From NCBI GenBank assembly GCA_029250885.1, contig JAQXEK010000014.1, forward strand, positions 62,001 to 126,000: 64,000 nt of DNA, written 5' to 3'. Origin of the DNA: Planctomycetota bacterium. GTDB taxonomy: Bacteria > Planctomycetota > UBA1135 > GCA-002686595. The notes under the pieces are model-generated. The model saw nothing but the letters and a program-made list of their open reading frames with translations, ran no database searches and was not told the origin of the DNA. Below are positions 55,146-64,000 of the stretch, piece by piece. Each line of letters begins with the position of its first letter. Within the stretch, counting starts at the first letter, position 1. The position numbers and the translations under genes were made by a program.

Positions 55146-58100
55146 ATGCCTACGCCAACCGCAATCGACTCGAAGGGCAACGGATTCTTCCGGTTCACCG
55201 TCGGGCGCCCCGTCGCTCTGCTTGTGATCTTCATCACGCTGGTGGTGGTCAGCCTGATCGCCTACACGAAGATCCCACTGCAGCTCTTACCCGGTGGATT
55301 CTCCAACGACCAGGTCATGGTCTGGGTACCGAACCCGAATGCGAGCCCGCGGGAAAACGAAGAGAAGGTCGCCCGGGTCGTCGAGGCCGAGCTACGAACT
55401 CTACAAGGCCTCAAGCGTGTGCGCAGCTGGTCGAGCGAGGGGCTCGTCCGTCTCAGCGTCGAGTTCCAGGCCAGCGTCAACATGGAGCTGGCGAAGGCCG
55501 AGGTTCGGGATCGCCTTGAGCGCGCGCAGCCAAGCTTGCCCGACACAACTGAGCAGATCGGCATGTGGTCTGAGTCTGGGGGCAGCCTGCCGCTGTCGTT
55601 CTTCAGCGTCGGCATTGGTGGTGACTCCGAGGACAAGGACTACTTTATCGACGAGGTCATCATCCCACGCCTAGAGGCGGCCGATGGTGTCAGTAAGGTC
55701 CAGATCTGGGGTGTCATGCAGGACACTGTGCGCATCGAGCTGGACGAGGACCGCATCGCAGCGTCCAATCTGAATGTCAGTGAGCTGATCGGCAAGCTAA
55801 GTCGCGACAACTTTGCCCTGCCCCTAGGCGAGGTCTCGAATGCTGGCTCGCGCTTGATTTTGCGCTCGGACATGCGCTTTGGTGAGCTGTCCGAGATCGA
55901 GAACTACCCCATTGGCAACGGCATGGTCCTAAGCGACGTGGGGCGCGTTCGCCGAGCCAAGAGTGTGCGCGACCAGATCAGCCGGGTGGACGGCAAGTTC
56001 AGCTACTTCGGCATCGCCCAGAAGGAAAGCCAAGCCAACGTCGTCACCGCATCAAACAATTTCCGCGACGCCATGGACGAGCTGGCGGTCGAGTTCAAGC
56101 AGGACCCTACGCTAGGCGGCCAGATCAACTTTGTGCCCTTCTTCGTCCAGGGCGACATGATCCAGAGCAGCCTCACCCAGCTCAAGCAGACGGCCCTGGG
56201 TGGCGGAGTCTTTGCGGCTCTCATTCTGTTCCTGTTCCTGCGGCGCTTCCGCACGACCCTCTGCGTTGCCCTCGCCATTCCCTTCTCGAGCCTGCTCGCT
56301 CTAGCCTTCGAGTACTTCACCGGCGGCTCCTTCAATATGCTGACGATGATCGGCATCACCCTGGGCATCGGTATGCTCGTGGACAATGCTGTGGTTGTGG
56401 TCGAGAACATCGCCCGGCTCAAAGCCGAGAGCAAGGACGACTTAGAGGCCGCCGCCCGAGGGACCGCCGAGATCGCCCTGCCCGTCACCCTCGCCACCCT
56501 AACCACCGTGGTCGTCTTCATGCCGATTATCTTCATGAGCGGCAACCCAATGGTGCGGCTCATGTTTGGCGGCATCGGGATCCCGCTCTGCATGAGCATG
56601 CTGGCCAGCCTGCTTGTAGCCGTGGTCTTCCTGCCCGTTGCCATCGGCCGGGCCGTCGGCGAGCGCGGCCCCATCGCAAGTAAGATCAACCGCATCCTCG
56701 ACAAGGGCCTAGAGTTGCCCGCTCGGATGCTGGCCTACGCAATCGGCGCAGTGCGCTTTGGCTTCCAAAAGCTGATCACGGCCGGATTTCATGTACAGAA
56801 GCTCGTGCTACGCCTGCCCTCGCTCCTGTTTCGCCTGGCGGGAGTTGCCCTGGTGGCGATCGCCGTGCCCTTGGGCCTGGGCAATGTCAACGCCACGCGC
56901 ATGTACCTGGACAGCCGGGGGCTCGGCAGGGCCCTAGGGGACGAAGAGGTCATGATGGGCGCGCTGATGCCCGTGCTGATACCAGCTCTGATCGGCGGCC
57001 TGCTGCTCTTCTTCGCCTTGCCAGCTTGGAAGAAGTCCGTAGCCCAAAAGCAAGCCCCCCTAGGACCGGAAGGCTATATCCCCCACGGCCACTCGTTGAT
57101 CGACTGGCTCATTGCATCAAACCGCCGGTTGGTTGCGTGGACCTTAGACCACCGTCTGGCTGCCATCGGCCTTTCGGGCCTGGCGCTGCTCACCATCGTT
57201 CTCCCTATGGGCAGCATGGGCACGGCTGCCTTCAGCCAGGGCGAAGGCCAGAACTCTATCGAGTTCGGCGTCACCTTCGACGCGGACTTCACCCTTGGTG
57301 AGGCCTTCGAGGAGATGAAGATGTACGAGCAGTTCCTGGACGACCACAAGGAAGAGTATGGCTTCAACCACGTGCAGAACAGGTTCGACAACCGCTCCGC
57401 CGAGGTGTCCATGTACTTCGAGGGCACTCTGCTTCCCGAGCAGGAGGACCGCGTGCTCAGCCACATGCGCGAGAACCTGCCCAAGCCCCCGGGCCACGAG
57501 GTGCACTTCTACAACGGCGAGAACATCTCCGAGACCAGCAACACGGTCACACGCTTCACTTTGCGCGGGACGGACTCGGTCGAGCTCGCCGCCCTTGGCG
57601 CCCAGGCCCACGCAATCCTACAGGATGTACCGGGCCTCTCGGGCATCACTCTTCCCGACGCCTCCGCACCCGAGCAGATGAACGTGGAGATCGACCGGGA
57701 CATCGCCCACAGCTTTGGCATCGGTGCCGAGGCCGCGATCCAGTCCATCGGCTGGGCCCTGCGCGGCATTCCCCTGCCGCGCTTCCAAGAGCGTGGCCGT
57801 GAGATCCCCTTGATCCTGGAGCTCGACCGGGCCGACGCACCAAACCTGGCCACCTTGCGCGACCTCCCGGTCTATACCCTCTCGAACCAGGTGCCCCTGT
57901 CCTCGTTCTCCGACTTTACCGTCTCCAAGGGCGCCAGCACGATCTACCGCGAGGACGGTCAGATCAGCTACACCCTGACGGCACAGGTGGACGACCCCTC
58001 CCGGATGAACGAGGTTTCGACGGCCGGGTACAGCGCCCTACGTCAGATTGACCTGCCCCGGGGATTCTCTTTAGCCACGGACCAGTCCATTCAGCGCAAG

Positions 58101-58682
58101 GCCAGCGATGAGCTCAAGGAGCTTGGCACGGCGGGCCTGCTGTCCCTGGTCTTGATCTTCCTGGTGATGGCGATCCTGTTCGAGTCCTTGATCCTGCCCT
58201 TCTCGGTGCTCACCACGATCCCCTTCGCCGTGGTCGGCGCGGTCTGGAGCATCTGGGCCTTGGGTAACCCCATCGACGCCATGGGCATGATTGGCATTAT
58301 CATCCTGGCCGGGCTTGTGGTGAACAACGGCATCGTACTGATCGACCGCATCCACCGCCTGGCCTCTTCCATGGACCGCAAGGACGCGGTGCTCGCGGGC
58401 TGCGCCCATCGAGTTCGCCCCATCGTGATGACCGCCCTGACCACGGTGGTCGGCCTGATCCCCATGTCGATGATGCCGCCCGCGACGGGCAGCATCGACT
58501 ACCGGTCCATGGCAACGATCATGATCGGCGGCCTGCTGGCGAGCACCTTCTTCACCCTGTGGGTTGTGCCCCTCGCCTACACCCTGTTGGACGACCTGCG
58601 GCTTAGCTTCATCGCCGCCTTCCGCTGGGCCAAGTCCCCCGCCTCGGCCAAATCCAAGGCCGCAGCTCCTATAGAATCCTAG
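55146..58682 (+). CDS. RND efflux transporter, HAE1-like, pump 2
   Basis: 1178 residues; begins MPTPTAIDSKGNGFFRFTVG. The motif GITLGIGMLVDNAVVVVENI in TM4 is intact. Like pump 1, it has an unusually long inter-repeat linker with several hydrophobic stretches (LLFRLAGVALVAIAVPLGLG, LIPALIGGLLLFFALPAW) before GLSGLALLTIVLPMGSMG. Two pumps behind one adaptor suggests a heteromeric pump like MdtBC/MuxBC, but the pair are not near-identical. The stop codon lies inside a 16-base palindrome. Confidence 0.95.
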   Translation: MPTPTAIDSKGNGFFRFTVGRPVALLVIFITLVVVSLIAYTKIPLQLLPGGFSNDQVMVWVPNPNASPRENEEKVARVVEAELRTLQGLKRVRSWSSEGLVRLSVEFQASVNMELAKAEVRDRLERAQPSLPDTTEQIGMWSESGGSLPLSFFSVGIGGDSEDKDYFIDEVIIPRLEAADGVSKVQIWGVMQDTVRIELDEDRIAASNLNVSELIGKLSRDNFALPLGEVSNAGSRLILRSDMRFGELSEIENYPIGNGMVLSDVGRVRRAKSVRDQISRVDGKFSYFGIAQKESQANVVTASNNFRDAMDELAVEFKQDPTLGGQINFVPFFVQGDMIQSSLTQLKQTALGGGVFAALILFLFLRRFRTTLCVALAIPFSSLLALAFEYFTGGSFNMLTMIGITLGIGMLVDNAVVVVENIARLKAESKDDLEAAARGTAEIALPVTLATLTTVVVFMPIIFMSGNPMVRLMFGGIGIPLCMSMLASLLVAVVFLPVAIGRAVGERGPIASKINRILDKGLELPARMLAYAIGAVRFGFQKLITAGFHVQKLVLRLPSLLFRLAGVALVAIAVPLGLGNVNATRMYLDSRGLGRALGDEEVMMGALMPVLIPALIGGLLLFFALPAWKKSVAQKQAPLGPEGYIPHGHSLIDWLIASNRRLVAWTLDHRLAAIGLSGLALLTIVLPMGSMGTAAFSQGEGQNSIEFGVTFDADFTLGEAFEEMKMYEQFLDDHKEEYGFNHVQNRFDNRSAEVSMYFEGTLLPEQEDRVLSHMRENLPKPPGHEVHFYNGENISETSNTVTRFTLRGTDSVELAALGAQAHAILQDVPGLSGITLPDASAPEQMNVEIDRDIAHSFGIGAEAAIQSIGWALRGIPLPRFQERGREIPLILELDRADAPNLATLRDLPVYTLSNQVPLSSFSDFTVSKGASTIYREDGQISYTLTAQVDDPSRMNEVSTAGYSALRQIDLPRGFSLATDQSIQRKASDELKELGTAGLLSLVLIFLVMAILFESLILPFSVLTTIPFAVVGAVWSIWALGNPIDAMGMIGIIILAGLVVNNGIVLIDRIHRLASSMDRKDAVLAGCAHRVRPIVMTALTTVVGLIPMSMMPPATGSIDYRSMATIMIGGLLASTFFTLWVVPLAYTLLDDLRLSFIAAFRWAKSPASAKSKAAAPIES

Positions 58683-58688
58683 GATTCT
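58673..58688. repeat. Perfect 16-base palindrome across the pump 2 stop codon
   Basis: AGAATCCTAGGATTCT reads the same on both strands and spans the TAG stop of pump 2. Without a loop it would make only a short hairpin, so it may be a weak terminator, an operator or chance. Confidence 0.5.
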
Positions 58689-58785
58689 GAACGAATCGGG
58701 GCGCATTCCCCGCCCTTGTGCCCAACCCAAGGCCGCCCGGATCGCTATACTCGGCACCCGCTCTCCTTGGCAATCTGACTTCCCC

Positions 58786-59370
58786 ATGGCACTCGACGAA
58801 TCCCAAAGCACCTCCGCAGTCTTGCTGCGTCCCGGCGTCCGCATCGGCGTCGTGGTCTCTCGATACCACGGGGAACTCACCGGCGCCATGCTGCGCGCCG
58901 CCCGCACGGAGCTCGAATCAGCCGGCCTTGCGCCTAAGGACTTGGTCGTGCTCGACGCGCCCGGCGCCTTCGAGCTGCCCCTAATTGCAAAGGAACTCGC
59001 ACGCCGGGAAGACATCGACGCCGTGATCGTCTTCGGCCTTGTGCTTAAGGGTGAGACCGAGCACGACCGCCACATCTCCCGCGCCGTGGCCCATGCCTGT
59101 ATGGACATTGGCTTCGAGACCGGTACACCGGCACTCTTCGGCGTGCTGACCTGCAACACCCTAGACCAGGCCCGCGCCCGCGCGCTGTCGGTAGAAGAGG
59201 GCGGCGAACAGAACAAGGGGCGCGAAGTCGCCCGCGCGTGCCTCGAGGTCCTGCACGGACTCGACCTTGCGCGCAACCTACCCACCTCGGGCACACGCTT
59301 CAGTCGCATCGGCGATGTCGAGTCCGTGACCCAGATCGACTCCACCAACGACCAAGACGACGTATCGTGA
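58786..59370 (+). CDS. ribH: 6,7-dimethyl-8-ribityllumazine synthase
   Basis: 194 residues. It catalyses condensation of the ribityl-uracil and dihydroxybutanone phosphate to lumazine in riboflavin synthesis. Motifs: VVVSRYHGELTGAM near the N-terminus, LDAPGAFELPLIAKEL, and the catalytic His region VLKGETEHDRHIS. The about 40-residue C-terminal extension (DLARNLPTSGTRFSRIGDVE) is beyond the usual length of about 155. The next gene, nusB, starts in the stop codon (GTGA). Confidence 0.95.
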   Translation: MALDESQSTSAVLLRPGVRIGVVVSRYHGELTGAMLRAARTELESAGLAPKDLVVLDAPGAFELPLIAKELARREDIDAVIVFGLVLKGETEHDRHISRAVAHACMDIGFETGTPALFGVLTCNTLDQARARALSVEEGGEQNKGREVARACLEVLHGLDLARNLPTSGTRFSRIGDVESVTQIDSTNDQDDVS

Positions 59371-59843
59371 AGAAGCGCACCCGCGCCAGGGAGCTTGTAC
59401 TGCAAGCCCTTTACCAACTGGACCTGCAGGGGGATGACTTCATCCCCGAGATCGGCAACTTCGTGAGCGACGAAGAAGAGGACGCCAGCACCGCACAGTT
59501 TGCGATCAAGATTGCGAAGGGTGTTGTCGTCGAGATTGAGGTCATCGACAACACCATCCGCAAGGTCGCACAGAACTGGGATATCGAGCGCATGGCCGTT
59601 ATCGACCGCAACATTCTGCGGATGGCGACCCACGAGATCCTGCACATGGACGAGATCCCACCGAAGGTCTCGATCAACGAAGCCATCGAGCTGGGCAAGC
59701 GCTTCTCAACCAAGAACTCGGGTGCGTTTATCAACGGGATCTTGGACCGCATCAAGACACGCGCTGCAGAGGATGCCGAGGCTGGGGACGACATCACCGA
59801 CGACGAACCCGCAGCCGCTGCCGAAGGGGAGACCCTAGAGTAG
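59367..59843 (+). CDS. nusB: Transcription antitermination protein NusB
   Basis: 158 residues from a GTG at 59367-59369 that overlaps the ribH stop (GTGA); the longer open frame to 59238 runs through ribH in another frame. NusB, with NusE, binds boxA in rRNA leader transcripts. The family signatures are VKKRTRARELVLQALYQLDL at the N-terminus and IPPKVSINEAIELGKRFSTK with FINGILDRI. The ribH-nusB order is common in bacteria. Confidence 0.95.
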   Translation: MKKRTRARELVLQALYQLDLQGDDFIPEIGNFVSDEEEDASTAQFAIKIAKGVVVEIEVIDNTIRKVAQNWDIERMAVIDRNILRMATHEILHMDEIPPKVSINEAIELGKRFSTKNSGAFINGILDRIKTRAAEDAEAGDDITDDEPAAAAEGETLE

Positions 59844-59845
59844 CC

Positions 59846-60769
59846 ATGGGCCTCTTTGATCGCCTTAAGAGTCGGCTCACGCGCACGCGCTCGGCCTTCA
59901 GCGATGGCATCTCGTCGATCTTCCGTGGCGGACGTGCCATGGACCAGTCCCTGCTCGACGACCTCGAGGAGCTGCTGTACACCTCGGACCTTGGCCCCCT
60001 GGCCACGGACCTAGTCGAGACCCTGACCCGCATGCACAAGCGCGGGGAGCTCAAGGGCGAGGAAGACGTGCGCGGGGCATTGCGCGGGCGCCTTCTCGAG
60101 AAGCTCGGCGACCAGCGTGAGCTTCCGGCCCAGAACCAAGCCCCCCATGTGCTGCTTGTGGTCGGCGTCAATGGCTCGGGCAAGACCACATCCATCGCCA
60201 AGCTGGCGAACCGGTTCAAGCAAGAGGGCAAGAGCGTCTTGGTGGGCGCATGTGACACCTTCCGCGCTGCTGCTGCCGATCAACTCGAGATCTGGGCTGG
60301 GCGCTCGGGTGTGGACATCGTGCGCCAGAAAGAGGGCGCCGACCCCGCCGCCGTGGCCTTCGACGCCGTGGACGCGGGCATTGCGCGGGGCACCGACGTG
60401 ATCATCCTTGACACCGCCGGCAGACTGCACACGCAAAAAAATCTGATGCTCGAGCTGGAAAAGATCCAGCGCGTCGTCCAGAAACGCCTACCCGAAGCGC
60501 CCCATGCCGTCTGGCTGGTGCTCGATGGAACCAACGGCCAGAACGCCGTGCAACAGGCCAAGCTCTTTACCGAGTCCGTGGACGTCTCTGGCATCATCGT
60601 CGCTAAGCTCGACGGAACTGCCCGGGGCGGCGCGGTGTTCTCGATCACCGAAGCCGTGGGCCTGCCCGTGTTCTATATCGGCACCGGCGAGACTATGGAA
60701 GACCTAGAGCGCTTCGAACCCGAACCCTTTGTCGACGCGATCCTCTCGACCACCTTGGAAAAGGCCTAG
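59846..60769 (+). CDS. ftsY: Signal recognition particle receptor FtsY
   Basis: 307 residues, an SRP-family GTPase (NG domain only, with a short N-terminal A region). G1 is GVNGSGKTTSIAKLA, the G2/I-box region is ACDTFRAAAADQLEIW, G3 is ILDTAGRLHTQKNL and the later motifs include VAKLDGTARGGAVFSI and GTGETMEDLERFEP. It delivers SRP-ribosome complexes to the Sec translocon. It starts 2 bases after nusB and ends about 44 bases before the polymerase gene. Confidence 0.97.
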   Translation: MGLFDRLKSRLTRTRSAFSDGISSIFRGGRAMDQSLLDDLEELLYTSDLGPLATDLVETLTRMHKRGELKGEEDVRGALRGRLLEKLGDQRELPAQNQAPHVLLVVGVNGSGKTTSIAKLANRFKQEGKSVLVGACDTFRAAAADQLEIWAGRSGVDIVRQKEGADPAAVAFDAVDAGIARGTDVIILDTAGRLHTQKNLMLELEKIQRVVQKRLPEAPHAVWLVLDGTNGQNAVQQAKLFTESVDVSGIIVAKLDGTARGGAVFSITEAVGLPVFYIGTGETMEDLERFEPEPFVDAILSTTLEKA

Positions 60770-60813
60770 TCAGTTCGCGTAGGCGAAGTAGAACAACCCC
60801 GAGGCGAGCTGTC

Positions 60814-63087
60814 ATGACATCGACGTTAGATCAGTTTTCGAGACGGCAGCGCGCCGGCAAACTGCGTCGCTCCACTCTCGCTTTGGCACTGCATACTTGC
60901 ATCATCTCCATTCTGCTCTCGGGAGTCGGAAGAAAGCCCTCTCTCCTAGCTTCCGGGGGAATGTTCTTTCTCGCGATTCTGACTCTTTTCGCGGTGCTCA
61001 TCGGCGCATATTTTTGGTGGACGAGTAAGAGAAGCCAGCCCAACCTTGGGACCGAAAAACGTCTCCTTTCAAGTTCGCTGCTGCTTGGCGGCCTATGGGC
61101 GCTCGCCTGTTTCTTTTTCCTTAGATCTGTCACCGGCCTAGTCGCTGGCGATTTGATTGACACCCTCGAAGCGGACAGAGCCGCGCTTCTAGCTGCCCTG
61201 GGTGGTGTAGTCCTACTGCTCGGCCTGCTAGTGCCTGGCAGACACTTCAGTCGATACAGTGCCATTCTCGTGGTGGCTACTCTCGTCATGGCCACGGTCT
61301 TGCTCATTGGCGGTAGGGATTATCCCCTCACGGGCAACTCGGGCTACGACCTGCAGCTCTTACTACCCGGCGCCTGCTTAGCGATTTGGAGCCTTACCCA
61401 GGGCATTGCCCGCAGCCCTTGGGTTCACTGCCTTTCCGTCGTCGCGACTGCGGCTTACGCGATCACCACGCCTGTGGTCGGCGGCGCACTGGTGCTTGCC
61501 CTGTGGCTGCTACTCTCAACAATCGTGCCCAAGGGGCCACGTGCACCGAGGCTGGCCAGGTCCATCGCTTGGCTCAGTGCAGGCGTCCTCATGGTGGCCC
61601 TCTCCTTCTCCATGGGAGGCACCCAAACAAACCCCGTGGACCGGGTCGATCCCGACAGTTCATCCCTCACGCTCAAGCTCGAAGAGCAGACCAACGAGCT
61701 GGGCGGAGTTGGGGTCCGGACCCTGATCTGGGGCACGATTCCAGCACTGATCTCGGATTTGCCCATGGGCGTGGGCACGGGCCAGTTCCAAGCGACTTAC
61801 CCGCCCTATCGAAGCCAAAAGGAGATCGAGATCACCAGCCACGGCCGCCAGCTCGAGCAGGTCTTTGAGGTCGAACACCCCCACAACGACCTGCTCTACG
61901 CCTTTGCCGAACAGGGTGTCGCCGGGGGCATACTCTTCGGACTCGGTTGGCTTAGCGCGATAATCGGCCTTACGCTTGTCCTCTTCCAAAGGGACAAGTT
62001 TCAGGTCACCAAGCACACCTACAATCCTCATCGACGCGGCTTCGCCTTCGCCACTCTTGCGATGCTTGCCGTCTGCCTGTTTCACTCACCCCTGCTGACT
62101 AACTTTGTGGCCGGGCCCATCGCACTGCTCATGCTTGGGATGAGCGCACCGACAGTTCGAAGCGCAGCTGGGCAAGACGCTCCCAAGGCTCGCTTCCTGG
62201 CAGTTGCCTTGCTCGCGATGAGCGCACTGGTTGTGGCTCAACTTAGTGCTGCGCGGAGTCTAGACAAGCTCGAAGACTCACTCTGGGGGAGCGGGGAGTT
62301 GATCACTACCGAGGCGGAAACGTCCGTCGCGATACGCCCGGATTCCTTCCAAGCCAATGCAGCATTGGCACGTCAATACGAGCTCGACCCTGCCTATCAG
62401 ACCGATGGCGATTCTCCTTCTCCCGAGATTCCTTGGACCGACGCCCTGAAGGTTCGCCCCCACTCCATCGAAGCCCTCGTTGGCTTAGGCCGAGCGAGGG
62501 TCCGGCGCGGTGATCTGCTGGGGACGCTGGATTTGTGGAGCCATGCCCGTGACCTCGATCCGGGTTATGGCGTTGTGCTGCGCAACCTCAAGCGACTCGG
62601 CGCCGACCTGGTGCTCACGGGCGAGCTAAAGGTTGGCATCCGCGAGCTAGCGCCCGAGCTCTTGGGCGAGGGCGCGGCCGATGACAACGGGAACCCTATC
62701 GATCTAGGCTCCACGCTGCTGGCCATGGCTTCGGAAATGGAGCGCGAGGCCGAGGTTGCCGCTGCCGAAGGAGTCGCCGGTCCCGACCTGCACGTGGCGC
62801 GCGGCCTGACCTGTGCAGCCCAGTGGAGCTGGGGGCGGGAGCACGCAGAGGCGGGCGACTTCGCCACGGCTCTACGCAGCTACCGCCAGGCCCGGCGTGA
62901 GACTGCCCGGCAGCCTATGCGGCTGGCACCGAAGCTCGACTGCGAGTATGTCGCCCTGTTGATGCTCACGGGCGATAAGGACGGGGCAAGAGACCTATGG
63001 GAGCAGCTATCGGCGGCCCACGAGGGGGCGAAAGCCCTGGCTACCGGGGCGCCTGAGTGGGCGCGGGCGACGCTAGAAGCCCTCTAG
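60814..63087 (+). CDS. O-antigen ligase/polymerase-like membrane protein with C-terminal helical repeats
   Basis: 757 residues. Residues about 25-480 form roughly ten hydrophobic segments. The Wzy_C-type loop is visible: GVGTGQFQATYPPYRSQKEI followed by VEHPHNDLLYAFAEQGVAGG, characteristic of the O-antigen ligase (WaaL/Wzy_C) superfamily. The last about 250 residues are soluble, Ala/Glu/Leu-rich and TPR-like (ALVGLGRARVRRGDLLGTLD). The superfamily transfers or polymerises undecaprenyl-linked glycans, possibly the lipid carrier made by uppS here. The TPR tail is an unusual but known type of fusion in this superfamily. Confidence 0.85.
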   Translation: MTSTLDQFSRRQRAGKLRRSTLALALHTCIISILLSGVGRKPSLLASGGMFFLAILTLFAVLIGAYFWWTSKRSQPNLGTEKRLLSSSLLLGGLWALACFFFLRSVTGLVAGDLIDTLEADRAALLAALGGVVLLLGLLVPGRHFSRYSAILVVATLVMATVLLIGGRDYPLTGNSGYDLQLLLPGACLAIWSLTQGIARSPWVHCLSVVATAAYAITTPVVGGALVLALWLLLSTIVPKGPRAPRLARSIAWLSAGVLMVALSFSMGGTQTNPVDRVDPDSSSLTLKLEEQTNELGGVGVRTLIWGTIPALISDLPMGVGTGQFQATYPPYRSQKEIEITSHGRQLEQVFEVEHPHNDLLYAFAEQGVAGGILFGLGWLSAIIGLTLVLFQRDKFQVTKHTYNPHRRGFAFATLAMLAVCLFHSPLLTNFVAGPIALLMLGMSAPTVRSAAGQDAPKARFLAVALLAMSALVVAQLSAARSLDKLEDSLWGSGELITTEAETSVAIRPDSFQANAALARQYELDPAYQTDGDSPSPEIPWTDALKVRPHSIEALVGLGRARVRRGDLLGTLDLWSHARDLDPGYGVVLRNLKRLGADLVLTGELKVGIRELAPELLGEGAADDNGNPIDLGSTLLAMASEMEREAEVAAAEGVAGPDLHVARGLTCAAQWSWGREHAEAGDFATALRSYRQARRETARQPMRLAPKLDCEYVALLMLTGDKDGARDLWEQLSAAHEGAKALATGAPEWARATLEAL

Positions 63088-63090
63088 GGA

Positions 63091-63258
63091 ACACTTCAAT
63101 CAGGCGTGGTCACGATGACAACGCTCGGCTTTGGCGATGTCTAGCCGACAACGATAAGGGGGCAGCTCTTGGTGATGATCGAGCTCACCGCTGGCCATGT
63201 GATGCTGGGTGGATTGCTGTTGATCCCAAGCTCGCGCATGGCGCGCCCGGCCGAGTAG
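63091..63258 (+). pseudogene. Decayed potassium-channel pore and inner helix remnant
   Basis: No intact gene lies between the polymerase stop and the YfhO-like stop. In the frame of GTG at 63106 the translation reads VVTMTTLGFGDV, then a TAG stop at 63142-63144, then PTTIRGQLLVMIELTAGHVM and LGGLLLI, ending at TAG 63256-63258. VVTMTTLGFGD is a K+ channel selectivity-filter motif, and PTTxxGQLLVMIELTxGHVMLGGLL fits the inner pore helix of Ion_trans_2 proteins. Only about 50 residues survive, the first half of the channel is missing and a stop interrupts the filter exit, so this is a remnant rather than a gene. Confidence 0.6.
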
Positions 63259-63267
63259 GGACCGGCG

Positions 63268-64000
63268 CTACCACAAGAGCGGGCGCTCAAGCACGACCTC
63301 GTGCCTGCCCGCTTGCAGTACTACACCCGAGAAGAGCCCGTTGACCGGGATCGAATCGTGGACGACGCCATTGACGCGGAAGACCGTGCCGTCGAAGTAC
63401 TGATCCGTCAGTACGAACAGCGCCTCGCCATCGAGCTCGACGGTGCAGGTCACGCGACGGTTGCTGCCGACAGGATCCGACACGACCATCGTTTGGGCAG
63501 GCCGATCGGTACTCCATGACTTCAACAAGATCGCCGTCTGGCGCGGATCCCAGGTCGCCAGCACCGGCTGGATTTCTTCGGGCAAGAGCGCTTCGGTCAC
63601 GCAGAAGGCCCTCGGCCAGGGTGCTCGCGCCTCGTACAGGAAGGTCTCCGCGTAAGGCAAGCCCGGGCCAGGGCGCGGGCTCGCCACCAGCTCCCAGTCA
63701 GTTAGCTGGCGGGGCTCCAAAGGGGACCCCAGGACAAGGTACTTGACCCCGAGCATGCGGAAGGCTGGACTCGCCAGGTCTGCACCGCGTGCGTTCCACG
63801 CCAGCAGCGGGTGAGCCCCGGGCTTCATGGCGTAGGGCCGGGTGCGCACGTAGCTGAGGGGGTCCAGGGCATCGTAGCCGTCGAGGCAAGCTAGGCCCCG
63901 GGTCATACCCGTGTTCGGTGGCATCACACCGGGCTCGGCGAAGTATCGATAGGGCCCGAGTCCCTCGGCCAAAATGCGCTCGGTCTCAGTCTCGGGGAAG
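63268..64000 (-). CDS. C-terminal part of a YfhO-like membrane protein, 5' end outside the window
   Basis: 244 residues, open to the right edge. The frame has no stop through base 64000, so the start is outside; an internal TTG at 63972 is not needed. It is extracytoplasmic in character and resembles the C-terminal region of YfhO-type proteins: FRMLGVKYLVLGSPLEPRQL, APWPRAFCVTEAL and FRVNGVVHDSIPVNGLFSGV. It ends VVLQAGRHEVVLERPLLW, where many relatives continue into a final membrane helix, so the tail may have been lost. Confidence 0.7.
   Translation of the reverse strand, partial: FPETETERILAEGLGPYRYFAEPGVMPPNTGMTRGLACLDGYDALDPLSYVRTRPYAMKPGAHPLLAWNARGADLASPAFRMLGVKYLVLGSPLEPRQLTDWELVASPRPGPGLPYAETFLYEARAPWPRAFCVTEALLPEEIQPVLATWDPRQTAILLKSWSTDRPAQTMVVSDPVGSNRRVTCTVELDGEALFVLTDQYFDGTVFRVNGVVHDSIPVNGLFSGVVLQAGRHEVVLERPLLW

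Noticed and set aside
58071-59645. 524-codon minus-strand open frame
   Set aside because: Antisense to the RND pump, ribH and nusB; His/Gly/Asp-rich composition and no domain.

Overview
This is a GC-rich, tightly packed bacterial chromosome segment with about 40 protein genes, no rRNA, no convincing tRNA, no CRISPR array and no insertion sequence. The taxon is inferred only. A microcompartment operon beside dockerin-tailed VCBS/ASPIC proteins, many long secreted proteins of unknown function and many lipoproteins point to Planctomycetota or a close relative. An intact mreB-mreC-mreD-mrdA-rodA set indicates an elongasome-dependent cell wall, which is less usual for classical planctomycetes, so a deep-branching lineage is possible.

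Layout. 1-2756 (minus): purA, uppS and cdsA (cut by the window edge). 2996-7545 (minus): a short secretin, a GspK-like pseudopilin and an orphan hydantoinase B, probably one transcription unit. 7743-12571 (minus): a small secreted protein and a tandem pair of VCBS/ASPIC/dockerin proteins. 12836-16410 (plus): a MauG/CCP-type di-haem peroxidase lipoprotein followed 5 bases later by an 810-residue tryptophan-rich secreted protein. 16585-19937 (minus): rpsO-pnp and a lipoprotein. 20208-27439: a 997-residue Ig-like lipoprotein (minus) and two TPR proteins (plus). 27934-30171 (minus): a P-loop kinase-like protein, a cluster of DnaA-box-like sites and an HD-GYP response regulator.

30312-37154 (minus) is the most interesting region: a ten-gene microcompartment operon encoding two BMC-H, two tandem BMC-T and two BMC-P shell proteins, an acylating aldehyde dehydrogenase with a long targeting tail, two proteins carrying an EutQ-like N-terminal module (one fused to an ACT domain), and a DUF711/UPF0210 PFL-fold protein. 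No phosphotransacylase, acetate kinase, aldolase, diol dehydratase or canonical glycyl-radical enzyme is present. The pathway therefore matches none of the well-known metabolosomes, and the DUF711-ACT pair is the best candidate for its signature enzyme.

37615-45518 (minus) holds the elongasome genes (mreB, mreC, mreD, a double-length PBP2, rodA). 45794-50270 (minus) holds a small membrane protein, a coiled-coil membrane protein, lnt and moeA. 50346-58682 (plus) holds an RND efflux adaptor and two RND pumps. 58786-63087 (plus) holds ribH, nusB, ftsY and an O-antigen-ligase-like polymerase with a TPR tail. The window ends with a decayed potassium-channel pore (63091-63258) and the C-terminal part of a YfhO-like membrane protein (minus).

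Start codons were moved inward from the longest open frame where family alignment or overlap with the upstream stop called for it. Several 4-base or shorter stop/start overlaps (gspK-hyuB, mreC-mreD, mreD-mrdA, mrdA-rodA, ribH-nusB and several BMC genes) support operon structure.
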